DNA of 17,282 nt from CAZCEC01 sp964497615 (GTDB lineage Bacteria; Chloroflexota; Anaerolineae; Anaerolineales; UBA6663). The stretch is taken from positions 1 to 17,282 of the forward strand of contig CAZCEC010000103.1 in NCBI GenBank assembly GCA_964497615.1. Reading direction: 5' to 3'. How positions within the stretch are numbered: position 1 is the first letter of the stretch; every line of letters starts with the position of its first letter. The translations under genes were made by a program, and so were the position numbers. Under the pieces are notes generated by a model. It was not told the origin of the DNA, did not search any database, and saw nothing but the letters and a program-made list of their open reading frames with translations. Positions 7,922 through 15,613 of this stretch are shown one piece after another.

Positions 7922-7970
7922 AAGTCGGACGTAGGAAGTCGGAGGTCAGAGGTTGGAAGGCAACGAGTTG
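7922..7970. repeat. Degenerate heptad repeat (AAGTCGG/AGGTCAG type)
   Basis: Consecutive 7-mers from 7922 read AAGTCGG, ACGTAGG, AAGTCGG, AGGTCAG, AGGTTGG, AAGGCAA, then decay. The tract fills the short gap between the M23 peptidase and pepT. Confidence 0.6.
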
Positions 7971-7996
7971 GCGACGGAAGCGGATGAGATGCGGGG

Positions 7997-10027
7997 CTAT
8001 CTTACCATATGGTACTGCTGGATGAGGAGCTTCGGGTCGGTGTAGACCTGGCGGACAAGAGCGAGATTGTCGCCGGGCCAGTGGCCGGGGACGGTCTTGA
8101 GGATTGGGTCGAACGACAGGTCAAAGTGCAGGTGGTAGTTGTTGGGGGCATACTCGCCGATGGTGCAGATGGGCTGGCCGCGCGAGACGGTGTCGTTGGC
8201 CTGGACGCGCAGGTCGGCCACATGGGCATAGCGGGCATAGACCACCCGATCTTCGCCGGGGAGGGGGTGCTCGGCGATAATGACGTTCTTCCAGCCTGAA
8301 CTGACGAACCCGGCGGAGATGATGCGGCCGTCGCCGATGGCGTGGACCGGGGCGAAGCGGTCGGCCAGTACGCCCTCGGGGCCGGAGAGGTTGAGGTCGG
8401 CGCCGGTGTGGATGGCCCAACGGTCGCCCAGCCAGTAGCGGGAGCCGATGGGGTTGGCGTCGTACCACAGGCCGCACCAGAGGTCGTAGCGCTCGAAGAT
8501 GCGGGCGCCGGTGGCGAAGACGCCAGCGCGCTCGGCCTCGGTGCCGACTGGCGAATCGAAGCCAACGGCAGTGGACACGGGCGGGCGGGTGACGGGCCGC
8601 CAGCGCAAAGCGCCAAAGGAGATTTCGAAACGGCCGGTGTGATGGGTGGCGGGGTCCACGAAGGTGATGTCGGCGACGTTGACGCGGCCGGCATCGGGAA
8701 AGCTGGGGTCAAGGGCAAACTCGGTGATGGGCGGGTCGGCGGGGGCGCCGTTGACGAGGCTGGCCTGGAGGGGCACCCACACGTCGAAGTGGGGCGACTG
8801 GTCGAGGATGGCGAGGGATTCGCGCCGGACGCCGCGCGGGTAGTCCACGATGAAATAGTGGGCATCGCGGACATAGGCGTGGTTGCGGGGGATGAAGACC
8901 TCGATGGCGTACAGGCCGCGGGCGTTGAGGCGCGGGGAATAGCCGACGTAGAGGGTCTGGTTGTTGTAGGAGGCGGGCCGATAGAGGCGGGCGCGTCCTT
9001 CGGAGTCACGGTCGCGGGTCCAGCCGGCGGCAAGAGCGGTTGAGTCACCATAGTAGCCGATGGCGAAGAGGCCGTTGCGCTCGTCGTCGGGGTCTACGAC
9101 GGAGAGGGCTGGCAGGGAAGCTGAGCCGGGGGTCGTGCCGACGCCGCTGGGCGGCTCGCCGGAGCGCGGCGCGGCACGGCGGACAGCGGCGATGGGCTGG
9201 GTGGAGGGCCAGCGCTGGGCAACCTGGGCCAGCTCGTCGCGGCTGAGGCCGCCGCCGCCGCCGGAGCCATAGCGGAAGAGCGAGATGCCGGGAGCGTGGT
9301 GCACGTTGGCGGCAGAGGCGAGGGCCTCGCCGATCTCGATGGGCGGGACGGACCAGGCCTGAAGGACGGGGTAGATGGGCTTGCCCCAAGAGTGGAGAAG
9401 TTGGTAGATTTCCTGGAGGGCCTGGCGCGGGGCGAGGCCGAATTGGCGGTGAAAGACCAAGGGGTGCAGGCTGTCAATCTCAGGGAACCAGATGCTCTGA
9501 ATGAAGAGGCTGCGGGGATTGGCGCCGCGCGGGTCGAACATGAGGCCGAGGTGGAAGTCGTCGCCGACGCGCTGGCGCAGGCCAACGGCCAGGGCCGCGG
9601 CAGCGGCCTCGCCGCCAACGAAGGCGGGGCGGTGCTCGGGCAGCGCGCCGGGCTGGTCGCGCTCCAGGTCCAGGATGAGGGAGCGGACGCCGGTGTGGGC
9701 GGCGATATCGGCCAGGCGGTCAAGCTCAGGACGAACGACGTTGCCGCGCAGGACGGCCCAGGCGTGGCACTCGAGGCCGCGGGCACCAAGTTCGCGCACC
9801 CAGCGCTGGATGTCCGCGATGGAGGAGACAGCCAGGTTTGGATTTGAGCAGTCGCGCTTGCCCTGCCAGCCAACGCCGGTGACGACGCGCAGGACGACGG
9901 CGTTGACGTTGGGCGCGGCGGCGCGGAGGTTGTCGGCGAGCTGGCCAATGCTGGACTCGGCGACACCACAGGGCTGCCAATGAAAAACGGCCAGGCGACC
10001 GTCGAAGAGGTTGGGATTGGCGGACAT
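7997..10027 (-). CDS. M23 (LytM-type) metallopeptidase with N-terminal glycosidase-like domain
   Basis: This 676-residue protein has three parts. Residues about 10-260 look like a TIM-barrel glycosidase-type domain, with LILDLERD (117-124) at a strand end and SIWFPEID (178-185); I cannot assign a family. Residues about 310-490 are a beta-rich region. Residues about 530-640 are a complete M23 peptidase domain: H540-TGA-D544, H602 in YARYAH and H632/H634 in YHLHFD, the zinc ligands and catalytic His of LytM-type enzymes. These usually cut peptidoglycan cross-bridges. I see no signal peptide or transmembrane helix, which is odd for a wall hydrolase. The ATG at 10027 lies 19 nt after a predicted transcription start. 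It is divergent from the LCP gene. Confidence 0.85.
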   Translation of the reverse strand: MSANPNLFDGRLAVFHWQPCGVAESSIGQLADNLRAAAPNVNAVVLRVVTGVGWQGKRDCSNPNLAVSSIADIQRWVRELGARGLECHAWAVLRGNVVRPELDRLADIAAHTGVRSLILDLERDQPGALPEHRPAFVGGEAAAAALAVGLRQRVGDDFHLGLMFDPRGANPRSLFIQSIWFPEIDSLHPLVFHRQFGLAPRQALQEIYQLLHSWGKPIYPVLQAWSVPPIEIGEALASAANVHHAPGISLFRYGSGGGGGLSRDELAQVAQRWPSTQPIAAVRRAAPRSGEPPSGVGTTPGSASLPALSVVDPDDERNGLFAIGYYGDSTALAAGWTRDRDSEGRARLYRPASYNNQTLYVGYSPRLNARGLYAIEVFIPRNHAYVRDAHYFIVDYPRGVRRESLAILDQSPHFDVWVPLQASLVNGAPADPPITEFALDPSFPDAGRVNVADITFVDPATHHTGRFEISFGALRWRPVTRPPVSTAVGFDSPVGTEAERAGVFATGARIFERYDLWCGLWYDANPIGSRYWLGDRWAIHTGADLNLSGPEGVLADRFAPVHAIGDGRIISAGFVSSGWKNVIIAEHPLPGEDRVVYARYAHVADLRVQANDTVSRGQPICTIGEYAPNNYHLHFDLSFDPILKTVPGHWPGDNLALVRQVYTDPKLLIQQYHMVR

Positions 10028-10052
10028 AGTAACGGAATTCTAACCGGCGGGG

Positions 10053-10081
10053 AGTATAGCGGAGGGAGGCGGAGGGGGCAA
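10053..10081 (-). promoter_or_regulatory. Sigma70-type promoter for the M23 peptidase gene
   Basis: The minus strand has TTGCCC (10081-10076), a 17-nt spacer and TATACT (10058-10053). Transcription would start near 10046, leaving a short leader before the ATG at 10027. A second -10-like TAGAAT lies at 10042-10037. Confidence 0.6.
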
Positions 10082-10196
10082 GGAGGCGCGACTGCGGACG
10101 GCGGCAGGCGCGAGGCAGAAGGCGGGCGGGCAACAGGTGCGGAACATAGCTCGGGCCGTAGTCGTCTTACGAGGAGGGATGGCGGCGGGAATGGAC

Positions 10197-10202
10197 TAGA
10201 AT
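10197..10202 (+). promoter_or_regulatory. Possible -10 box for a leaderless LCP transcript
   Basis: TAGAAT ends directly before the first ATG (10203). A start seven bases on would be at 10209, which is the A of the second in-frame ATG. That gives a leaderless mRNA. No matching -35 and no Shine-Dalgarno are visible. Confidence 0.35.
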
Positions 10203-12431
10203 ATGCGCATGAAGCGACAGGGTGTGGTGTTGGGGCTGGTGTTGGCGGCGATGGTGGCGGGGGCGTGCTCGCCGACGGCGACGCCGCCGGTGGTGGGGCC
10301 GCCTGACAGGACGGCAGTGCCCACGTGGACGCTGCCATTTGCGCTTCAGACGACCAGCCCGACGCCGCCCGCCGCGACCGGCACGCCCATGCCAGGCGCG
10401 GACGCAACGCCCATCGAGGCCGCGGCGGTTGAAACGGCCACCCCCCTCCCCCCCCCCCCCCCCCCGGCGTTTCCGGCCTCCCCCCCCGCGCGACCGGGCA
10501 TTGACCCCACCTTGGGCGCCGCGACGCCCAACCCCTCCGTCACCCACGAACTGCCCATCCCGGAGCCGGTGGCGCAACTGCGGCTCGACAAGGATGTGGT
10601 GAACATCCTGCTGCTGGGGCGCGACACCGAGCGGACCGACCGGTCGTATCGGACGGACGTGATCATCGTCGTCTCGATCAACAAGGCGGCGAACTCGGTG
10701 ACGATGCTGACCATTCCGCGCGACCTGTTCATCTACATCCCCGGCTGGACGATGAACCGGATCAACACGGCGGCGGGATATGGGGATGCGATCGGGTATC
10801 CGGGCGGCGGGGTGGCGCTGCTGGAGCAGGCCATCCTCTACAACCTGGGCATCCCCATTCACTATTGGGCGCGGGTGGACTTCGGCGGGTTCCGCGACGT
10901 GGTGAACGTGGTGGGCGGGGTGGACGTGCCGGTAAGCTGCGCGATGCAGGACTGGCGGCTGGTTGACCCGGCGGGCGACCTGCAGGACCAAGACCCCGAC
11001 CACTGGCATTTGTACACGGTCGAGACCGGGGTGCAGCACATGGACGGCGACATGGCGCTGTGGTATGCGCGGTCGCGGCGGCGGAGCAGCGATTTTGACC
11101 GGTCGCGGCGGCAGCACCAGGTGCTGCGGGCGATCTTTGACAAGGCGCTGCGCCTGGAAATGCTGACGCGGGTGCCGGACCTCTACAACCAGTACGTCAA
11201 CATCGTGGATACGGACATGGGGCTGGGCGACATGCTCCAATTCGTGCCGCTGGCGGCGCAGTTGAGCAAGGCGCGCATACGAAGCCGATTCATCGGGCGC
11301 GGGCATGTGACGAGCTATACGACTTCGCAGGGCGCGGCGGTGCTGCTGCCGAACCGCGACCTGGTGAACGCGGTGGTGGCAGAGGCGCTGCTGCCGCCGC
11401 CGGCCAACGTGCTGGAAAGAGCGGCGACGGTGGTGGAGGTGTGGAACGGCACCGCCAACGCCGATTGGGCGGTGCTGGCCGCCGACAACCTGGCCTGGGC
11501 GGGCATCGCGCCGGTGATCGGCGCGAGCGACACGGCCAGCCAGGGCGCCACGGTGATCTATGACTTCACGACCACTGCCAAGAACTCACAGCGGCCGGCG
11601 CTGCAGAGCTTGTTCCGCGTGGCGGACGAAAACGTGATCGCCGCGCCGGATCCGCGCGCACCGTACCCGTACCGGGTGGTGCTGGGGGCGGACTACAACT
11701 CGTGCGTGCAGCCCTCGACGAGCATTGTGCCGACACCGACGCCCCATGCGGGCGCGGACCCAGGCTTGCAGGGCGACGGCATCGTGCACGCGGCAGCGGT
11801 GCTGGAGCCGCCACCGGGGGTTGAGGGCGACCTGGCGGAGTGGGCGTTCCTGCCCTACCCTATTGCCCGGCCGATCTTTGGACAGGCGGACTGGGAGGGG
11901 CCGCACGACGCGGCGGCGGTGTTCAACGCGGCCTGGGATGAGGAGTACTTGTATCTGGCGGTGGACATCAGCGACTCGGCGTTTGTGCAGTTGGCGCGGG
12001 GCGAGCTGATGTACCGGGGAGACGGGCTGGAGTTGTGGTTTGACGCACGGCTATCCGCCGACGGCACGTCGCGCGAGCTGAACGACGATGACTTCCAACT
12101 GGGCCTTTCGCCGGGCGACCTCAGCAGCCCGGTGGGCGGGCCAGAGGCGTACCTGTGGCAGCCACTGGACTTGAAGCGCGGGGCCCTGGAGGTGATCGTG
12201 GCGCCACGGTTAGGGAATGGCGGCTATGCGCTGGAGGTGGCGGTGCCGTGGGCGCTGTTTGGCGTTACGCCGCAGGCGGGCAACACATACGGCTTCGTGC
12301 TGGCGCTGAACGACGACGACACGCCGGGGAGCGCGGAGCAGCAGACGCAGGTGACGAGCCTGGATACGCAGCGGCTGGCGGACCCGACGACGTGGGGGGT
12401 GCTGGTGTTGGACAGCCCGCCAGCGCCGTAG
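10203..12431 (+). CDS. LCP-family lipoprotein with LytR_C and CBM9-like domains
   Basis: This 742-residue protein starts with a lipoprotein-type signal (hydrophobic 7-21, Cys22 in VAGACS). A Thr/Pro/Ala-rich linker (23-120) follows. The LytR-CpsA-Psr catalytic domain spans about 130-325: NILLLGRDTERTDRSYRTD, IPRDLFIYIPG (171-181) and the Arg/Asp cluster SSDFDRSRRQHQV (295-307). LCP enzymes transfer undecaprenyl-linked glycopolymers to the cell wall. A LytR_C domain (about 408-500; VEVWNGTANADWAVLAADNL) comes next. A C-terminal CBM9/DOMON-like sugar-binding domain (about 540-740) shows AAWDEEYLYLAVDISD and GDGLELWFD. LCP plus LytR_C is common, but the CBM9 addition is not. Codons for prolines 83-88 include an 18-C run. 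ATG at 10209 is an alternative start. The gene probably leads a unit with the SGNH lipoprotein 63 nt downstream. Confidence 0.88.
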   Translation: MRMKRQGVVLGLVLAAMVAGACSPTATPPVVGPPDRTAVPTWTLPFALQTTSPTPPAATGTPMPGADATPIEAAAVETATPLPPPPPPAFPASPPARPGIDPTLGAATPNPSVTHELPIPEPVAQLRLDKDVVNILLLGRDTERTDRSYRTDVIIVVSINKAANSVTMLTIPRDLFIYIPGWTMNRINTAAGYGDAIGYPGGGVALLEQAILYNLGIPIHYWARVDFGGFRDVVNVVGGVDVPVSCAMQDWRLVDPAGDLQDQDPDHWHLYTVETGVQHMDGDMALWYARSRRRSSDFDRSRRQHQVLRAIFDKALRLEMLTRVPDLYNQYVNIVDTDMGLGDMLQFVPLAAQLSKARIRSRFIGRGHVTSYTTSQGAAVLLPNRDLVNAVVAEALLPPPANVLERAATVVEVWNGTANADWAVLAADNLAWAGIAPVIGASDTASQGATVIYDFTTTAKNSQRPALQSLFRVADENVIAAPDPRAPYPYRVVLGADYNSCVQPSTSIVPTPTPHAGADPGLQGDGIVHAAAVLEPPPGVEGDLAEWAFLPYPIARPIFGQADWEGPHDAAAVFNAAWDEEYLYLAVDISDSAFVQLARGELMYRGDGLELWFDARLSADGTSRELNDDDFQLGLSPGDLSSPVGGPEAYLWQPLDLKRGALEVIVAPRLGNGGYALEVAVPWALFGVTPQAGNTYGFVLALNDDDTPGSAEQQTQVTSLDTQRLADPTTWGVLVLDSPPAP
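10448..10465 (+). repeat. Homopolymer of 18 C inside the LCP gene
   Basis: C6-T-C18 spans 10441-10465 and encodes part of a polyproline stretch in the linker before the LCP domain. A second run of eight C lies at 10480-10487. Losing one C would lead to a stop at 10600-10602. Gaining one would lead to a stop at 10502-10504. Both remove the LCP domain. Confidence 0.85.
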
Positions 12432-12494
12432 GGCGCGACTGCCACAAGGGGTTTCGTCAACGGATGCAGCGGATAGAACGGATGGGATGGGGAT

Positions 12495-13244
12495 GTGCGG
12501 ATGATTCAGCGGGCGGCGCTATCGTCAGTTGTGTTGGCGATGGCGTTGGCAGGGTGCGGCGGGGCAGGCGGCATGACTGAGACGATGCCGGCCGTGATGG
12601 CGGAGTGCGCCGGCGCAGCAGCGAGAACGGGAGGGGCGGCGGTGAGATTCTTGGCGCTGGGGGATTCGTACACGATCGGGCAGAGCGTGGAGGAGGCCGA
12701 GCGCTGGCCGGTGCAGTTGGCTGGGCGGCTGCGGGCGCAGGGAGTGGCCGTGGAGGCGCCGGTCATCATCGCCCGGACGGGGTGGACGACGGCGGAGCTG
12801 GACGCGGGGATCGACGAGGCCGCGCCGGAGGGGCCGTTCGATTTGGTGTCGCTGCAAATTGGGGTGAACAACCAGTATCGGGGGCTGGGGCCGCTGGAGT
12901 ATCGCGACGAGTTTGCAGCGCTGCTGGCGCGGGCGGTGGCGCTCGCGGGCGGCGAGGCGCGGCGGGTGGTGGTGCTCTCGATTCCGGATTGGGGGGTGAC
13001 GCCGTTCGCCGCCGAACGCGATGGGGAGCTAATCGCCAGCGAGATTGACCTGTTCAATTCGTTGAACGCCGCGAAGACGGCCGAGGCGGGGGCGGCATAT
13101 GTGGACGTGACGGCAATCTCGCGGCAGGCGGCGGAGGACCGGACGCTGATCGCGGCGGATGGGCTGCACCTGTCGGGGAAGATGTATGGGCTGTGGGCGG
13201 AGGAAGTGTTGCGGGTCGCGTGTTCCGTGTTGGGGGAGGCGTGA
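12495..13244 (+). CDS. SGNH/GDSL-family hydrolase, lipoprotein
   Basis: This 249-residue protein has a strong lipobox, LAGC, with Cys21, so it is tethered outside the cell. The SGNH blocks are intact: block I LALGDSYT with nucleophile S58, block II Gly in ARTGW (G96), block III GVNNQYRG with N125/N126, and block V DGLHLS with D222 and H225. The family covers esterases, lipases and carbohydrate deacetylases; the substrate is unknown. The start may be GTG 12495 or ATG 12501; both keep the signal peptide. Its position behind the LCP gene makes removal of acyl groups from envelope glycopolymers an attractive guess, but only a guess. Confidence 0.9.
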   Translation: MRMIQRAALSSVVLAMALAGCGGAGGMTETMPAVMAECAGAAARTGGAAVRFLALGDSYTIGQSVEEAERWPVQLAGRLRAQGVAVEAPVIIARTGWTTAELDAGIDEAAPEGPFDLVSLQIGVNNQYRGLGPLEYRDEFAALLARAVALAGGEARRVVVLSIPDWGVTPFAAERDGELIASEIDLFNSLNAAKTAEAGAAYVDVTAISRQAAEDRTLIAADGLHLSGKMYGLWAEEVLRVACSVLGEA

Positions 13245-13275
13245 CGCGGGATACTTGAGGGACGGAGCCATCACG

Positions 13276-13282
13276 GGGGAGG
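13276..13282 (+). promoter_or_regulatory. Shine-Dalgarno site of the cupin gene
   Basis: GGGGAGG lies 10 nt before the ATG at 13293. This is the clearest ribosome-binding site in the window; most other genes here lack one. Confidence 0.6.
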
Positions 13283-13292
13283 ATGAGGCAGC

Positions 13293-13613
13293 ATGGACTA
13301 CTTTACGCACTATGGGCAGCACAAGGGGTCGAACCCGGACAAGCAGTATAAGGCGACGCTGTTTGAGAGCGGACGGCTGATGCTGGGGCTGAACTGCCTG
13401 GAGCCGGGGCAGGCGCAGCACGCGCACACGCACGAGGGGCAGGACAAGTTCTACTTTGTGGTGGAGGGTGAGGGGGAGTTTGAGGTGGGCGAGGCCAGGC
13501 AGACGGCGGGACCGGGGAGCGTGGTGTGGGCGCCAGCCGGAGTGCCGCACGGCGTGGAGAACAAGGGGAGGGCGCGGCTGGTGCTGCTGGTGGGGATTGC
13601 GCCGTGGAAGTAG
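13293..13613 (+). CDS. Small single-domain cupin protein
   Basis: This 106-residue protein is one conserved barrel. Cupin motif 1 is the stretch GQAQHAHTHEGQDKFYFVVE with H43, H45 and H47. Motif 2 is GSVVWAPAGVPHGVEN with H86. The metal-binding Glu of classical motif 1 falls near Q50/D51, as in cupins that use Gln at this place. Such proteins bind metal and small ligands; the role is not predictable. It lies 48 nt after the SGNH gene and 7 nt before the helical protein, so it probably shares a transcript with the latter. Confidence 0.9.
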   Translation: MDYFTHYGQHKGSNPDKQYKATLFESGRLMLGLNCLEPGQAQHAHTHEGQDKFYFVVEGEGEFEVGEARQTAGPGSVVWAPAGVPHGVENKGRARLVLLVGIAPWK

Positions 13614-13620
13614 TTTGACG

Positions 13621-14556
13621 ATGCCGCCCCGGGCTAAACCAAGTCCCAAGCTGGAACAACTGAAGCAGACCAGCGGCGCAGCGCAGACGCGGCTGGCGAT
13701 TGAGATCGTAGCTGGGGAGAAGGACACGCGCGCGGTGCGGGCGGCGCTGACTGTGCTGGTGGAGCGCCCCACGCTGGAGGCGCGGCCGGCGCTGGTGGCG
13801 CGGTTTGAGCATTTGATGGCTGATGGGGTGAAGCGCGACGCGGGCGCGTATCTGCGAGCGGCGATCCTAACAGCGCTGCGATCGGTGGCGCTGCCGGAAG
13901 ACGCGCCAATGCTGGAGCGGGCGGCGCGGACGTACGAGTTCCTGCCGCCCACGCGCTCGGAGGAGGCGCACCAACTGCGCTCGGGGGCGCTGGTGGTGCT
14001 AAATGAGATCGAGCCGAAGCTGGCGGGCCTGCATGCGGTGCGGCTGTTGGCCGACGCACACACGTCGCGGCTCTCCGGAGAACCGGCGCTGACGGCGGCG
14101 CGGCTACTGGCGGCGCAGGAACAGATCCTGCCGCTGTACTATTACGCGCTGCACCAGCCTGCGCCGCAATCGGAGGTGCTGGCGGAATGCTTGAAGAACC
14201 TGGCCGGGCTGCCAGAGGCGGCGGCGCTGGAACTAGTGGAGCGGCACGGAGCGAGCGAAGACGAGGTGGCACTGGTGGGGGTGGTGGACCTGGCGCTGGC
14301 GCTTGAACCGGTGGACTGGGTGCGTGGTTTTATGAGGAGCACGACCAAGTATGCGGTGTATCACTATCTGTTGACGCGGCTGGCGGCGAGCCACGCGCCG
14401 CGTTGGCTGGGGCTGCTAGCCGAGGCGGCGGCGCAGGAGCGGGATGACCGGAAGCTGAGATTGGTGGAGGAGGCTCTGGAGTTGGCAGGGCCGGACCGGA
14501 GAATGTTGGAGGCGCTGGAGACGGCCAGGCGGAGGCGGGCTGGCCGCGGATTGTGA
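13621..14556 (+). CDS. All-helical HEAT-like repeat protein of unknown function
   Basis: The frame stays open upstream through the cupin gene, but the ATG at 13621, 7 nt after the cupin stop, gives the sensible 311-residue protein. The composition is rich in Ala, Leu, Glu and Arg. Amphipathic helices come in pairs, for example 36-67, 75-105, 153-177, 184-208 and 256-290, like a HEAT or ARM solenoid. There is no signal peptide, membrane segment or catalytic motif. Such scaffolds usually bind proteins or nucleic acid. I do not recognise the family. Confidence 0.75.
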   Translation: MPPRAKPSPKLEQLKQTSGAAQTRLAIEIVAGEKDTRAVRAALTVLVERPTLEARPALVARFEHLMADGVKRDAGAYLRAAILTALRSVALPEDAPMLERAARTYEFLPPTRSEEAHQLRSGALVVLNEIEPKLAGLHAVRLLADAHTSRLSGEPALTAARLLAAQEQILPLYYYALHQPAPQSEVLAECLKNLAGLPEAAALELVERHGASEDEVALVGVVDLALALEPVDWVRGFMRSTTKYAVYHYLLTRLAASHAPRWLGLLAEAAAQERDDRKLRLVEEALELAGPDRRMLEALETARRRRAGRGL

Positions 14557-14739
14557 CGCTTCGCGGGACCAAACGGATTGGGCGTTGCAGGATGGGCAGG
14601 AGCGGGTGGAAGCAAGGGATGCCACCACACGCTGGGCGGACGGCACGTAACGTGATGGGTTGGCTGGTACGCGGATCACCTGGTTGAGGCGGATTTCGTA
14701 GGTTCAATTGGGCGGGGGCGTGGAGCGGCGGATGGGCGA
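14557..14739 (+). other. 183-nt intergenic region before the TPR gene
   Basis: No gene, tRNA or terminator with a T-run is convincing here. A loose TTGAGG (about 14683) could be a -35 for the TPR gene, but the -10 is poor. Confidence 0.4.
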
Positions 14740-15612
14740 ATGAATGCGAGATTGACGGCTGAGGCGATTGATGGGCTGTGGGATTACGGAGACCCGGCGG
14801 AGAGCGAGGCGCGGTTCCGGGGGCTGCTGCGCGAACTGAAGGCGGGCAGCGCCGAGTATGTGGAAGTACTGACGCAGGCGGCGCGGGCACAGGGCCTGCA
14901 ACGGCAATTTGAGGCCGCGCACCGGACCCTGGACGAGGCGGAGGCGATGCTGGCGGACGGGATGGGCCGGGCGCGGGCGCGGTATCTGCTGGAGCGCGGG
15001 CGGGTCTTCAGGTCATCCGGTAATGTGGAGCAGGCCAGGCCGCTGTTCGAGGCGGCGTTGACGGCGGCGCAGGCGGCGGGGGAAGAGAACTACGCGGTGG
15101 ACGCGGCGCATATGCTGGGAATCGTCGAGACGGGCGAAGCGGCGGTGGCGTGGCACGTGCGTGCGATGGAGATGGCCGAGCAGGCAGCCGATCCGCGGGC
15201 GCGAGGCTGGCTGGGGTCGCTTTACAACAACCTGGGGTGGACGTTCCACGACCAGGGAGACTATGCGCGGGCGCTGGAGCTGTTCGAGAAGGCGCAGACC
15301 TTTCGCGAGGCCAAGGGGCAGAAGCCGGAGACGCTCATCGCGCGGTGGTGCGTGGCGAGGTGTCTGCGGTCGCTGGGCCGGGTGGAAGAAGCGCTGAGGC
15401 AGCAGGAAGGTCTGCTGCAGGCGCACGAGCAGGACGGCGGGCAGGATGGGTATGTGTTCGAGGAGCTCGGCGAGTGCCTGCTGAGGCTGGGACGCGGGGA
15501 GGAGGCGCGGCCATACTTCGCGCAGGCGTATGCGCTGTTGAGCCAGGATGAGTGGCTGATGGACAACGAGGCGGCGCGGGTGGCGCGGCTGAAGGAACTG
15601 GGAGCCGCCTAG
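14740..15612 (+). CDS. Tetratricopeptide repeat protein
   Basis: This 290-residue protein is built of TPR-like helix pairs at about 43-76, 82-115, 157-190, 200-230 and 237-270. The third is a near-consensus unit: LYNNLGWTFHDQGDYARALELFEKA (161-185, shown as the A-G-Y-A-P-type pattern with W/LG, Y and A at the expected places). No enzymatic domain, signal peptide or membrane segment is seen. It probably binds a partner protein. It starts 183 nt after the helical protein, so it may have its own promoter. It ends one base from the end of the convergent topoisomerase gene. Confidence 0.85.
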   Translation: MNARLTAEAIDGLWDYGDPAESEARFRGLLRELKAGSAEYVEVLTQAARAQGLQRQFEAAHRTLDEAEAMLADGMGRARARYLLERGRVFRSSGNVEQARPLFEAALTAAQAAGEENYAVDAAHMLGIVETGEAAVAWHVRAMEMAEQAADPRARGWLGSLYNNLGWTFHDQGDYARALELFEKAQTFREAKGQKPETLIARWCVARCLRSLGRVEEALRQQEGLLQAHEQDGGQDGYVFEELGECLLRLGRGEEARPYFAQAYALLSQDEWLMDNEAARVARLKELGAA

Positions 15613-15613
15613 C

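Noticed and set aside
13456..13620. Longer start for the helical HEAT-like protein, inside the cupin gene
   Set aside because: The extra 55 residues are Arg/Gly/Trp-rich and out of frame with a well-conserved cupin. The ATG at 13621 directly after the cupin stop is the natural start.
14640..14720. Possible tRNA, because GGTTCAATTG near 14702 resembles a T-loop
   Set aside because: No acceptor stem, D-arm or anticodon arm can be paired around it, and the base after the loop does not close a T-stem.
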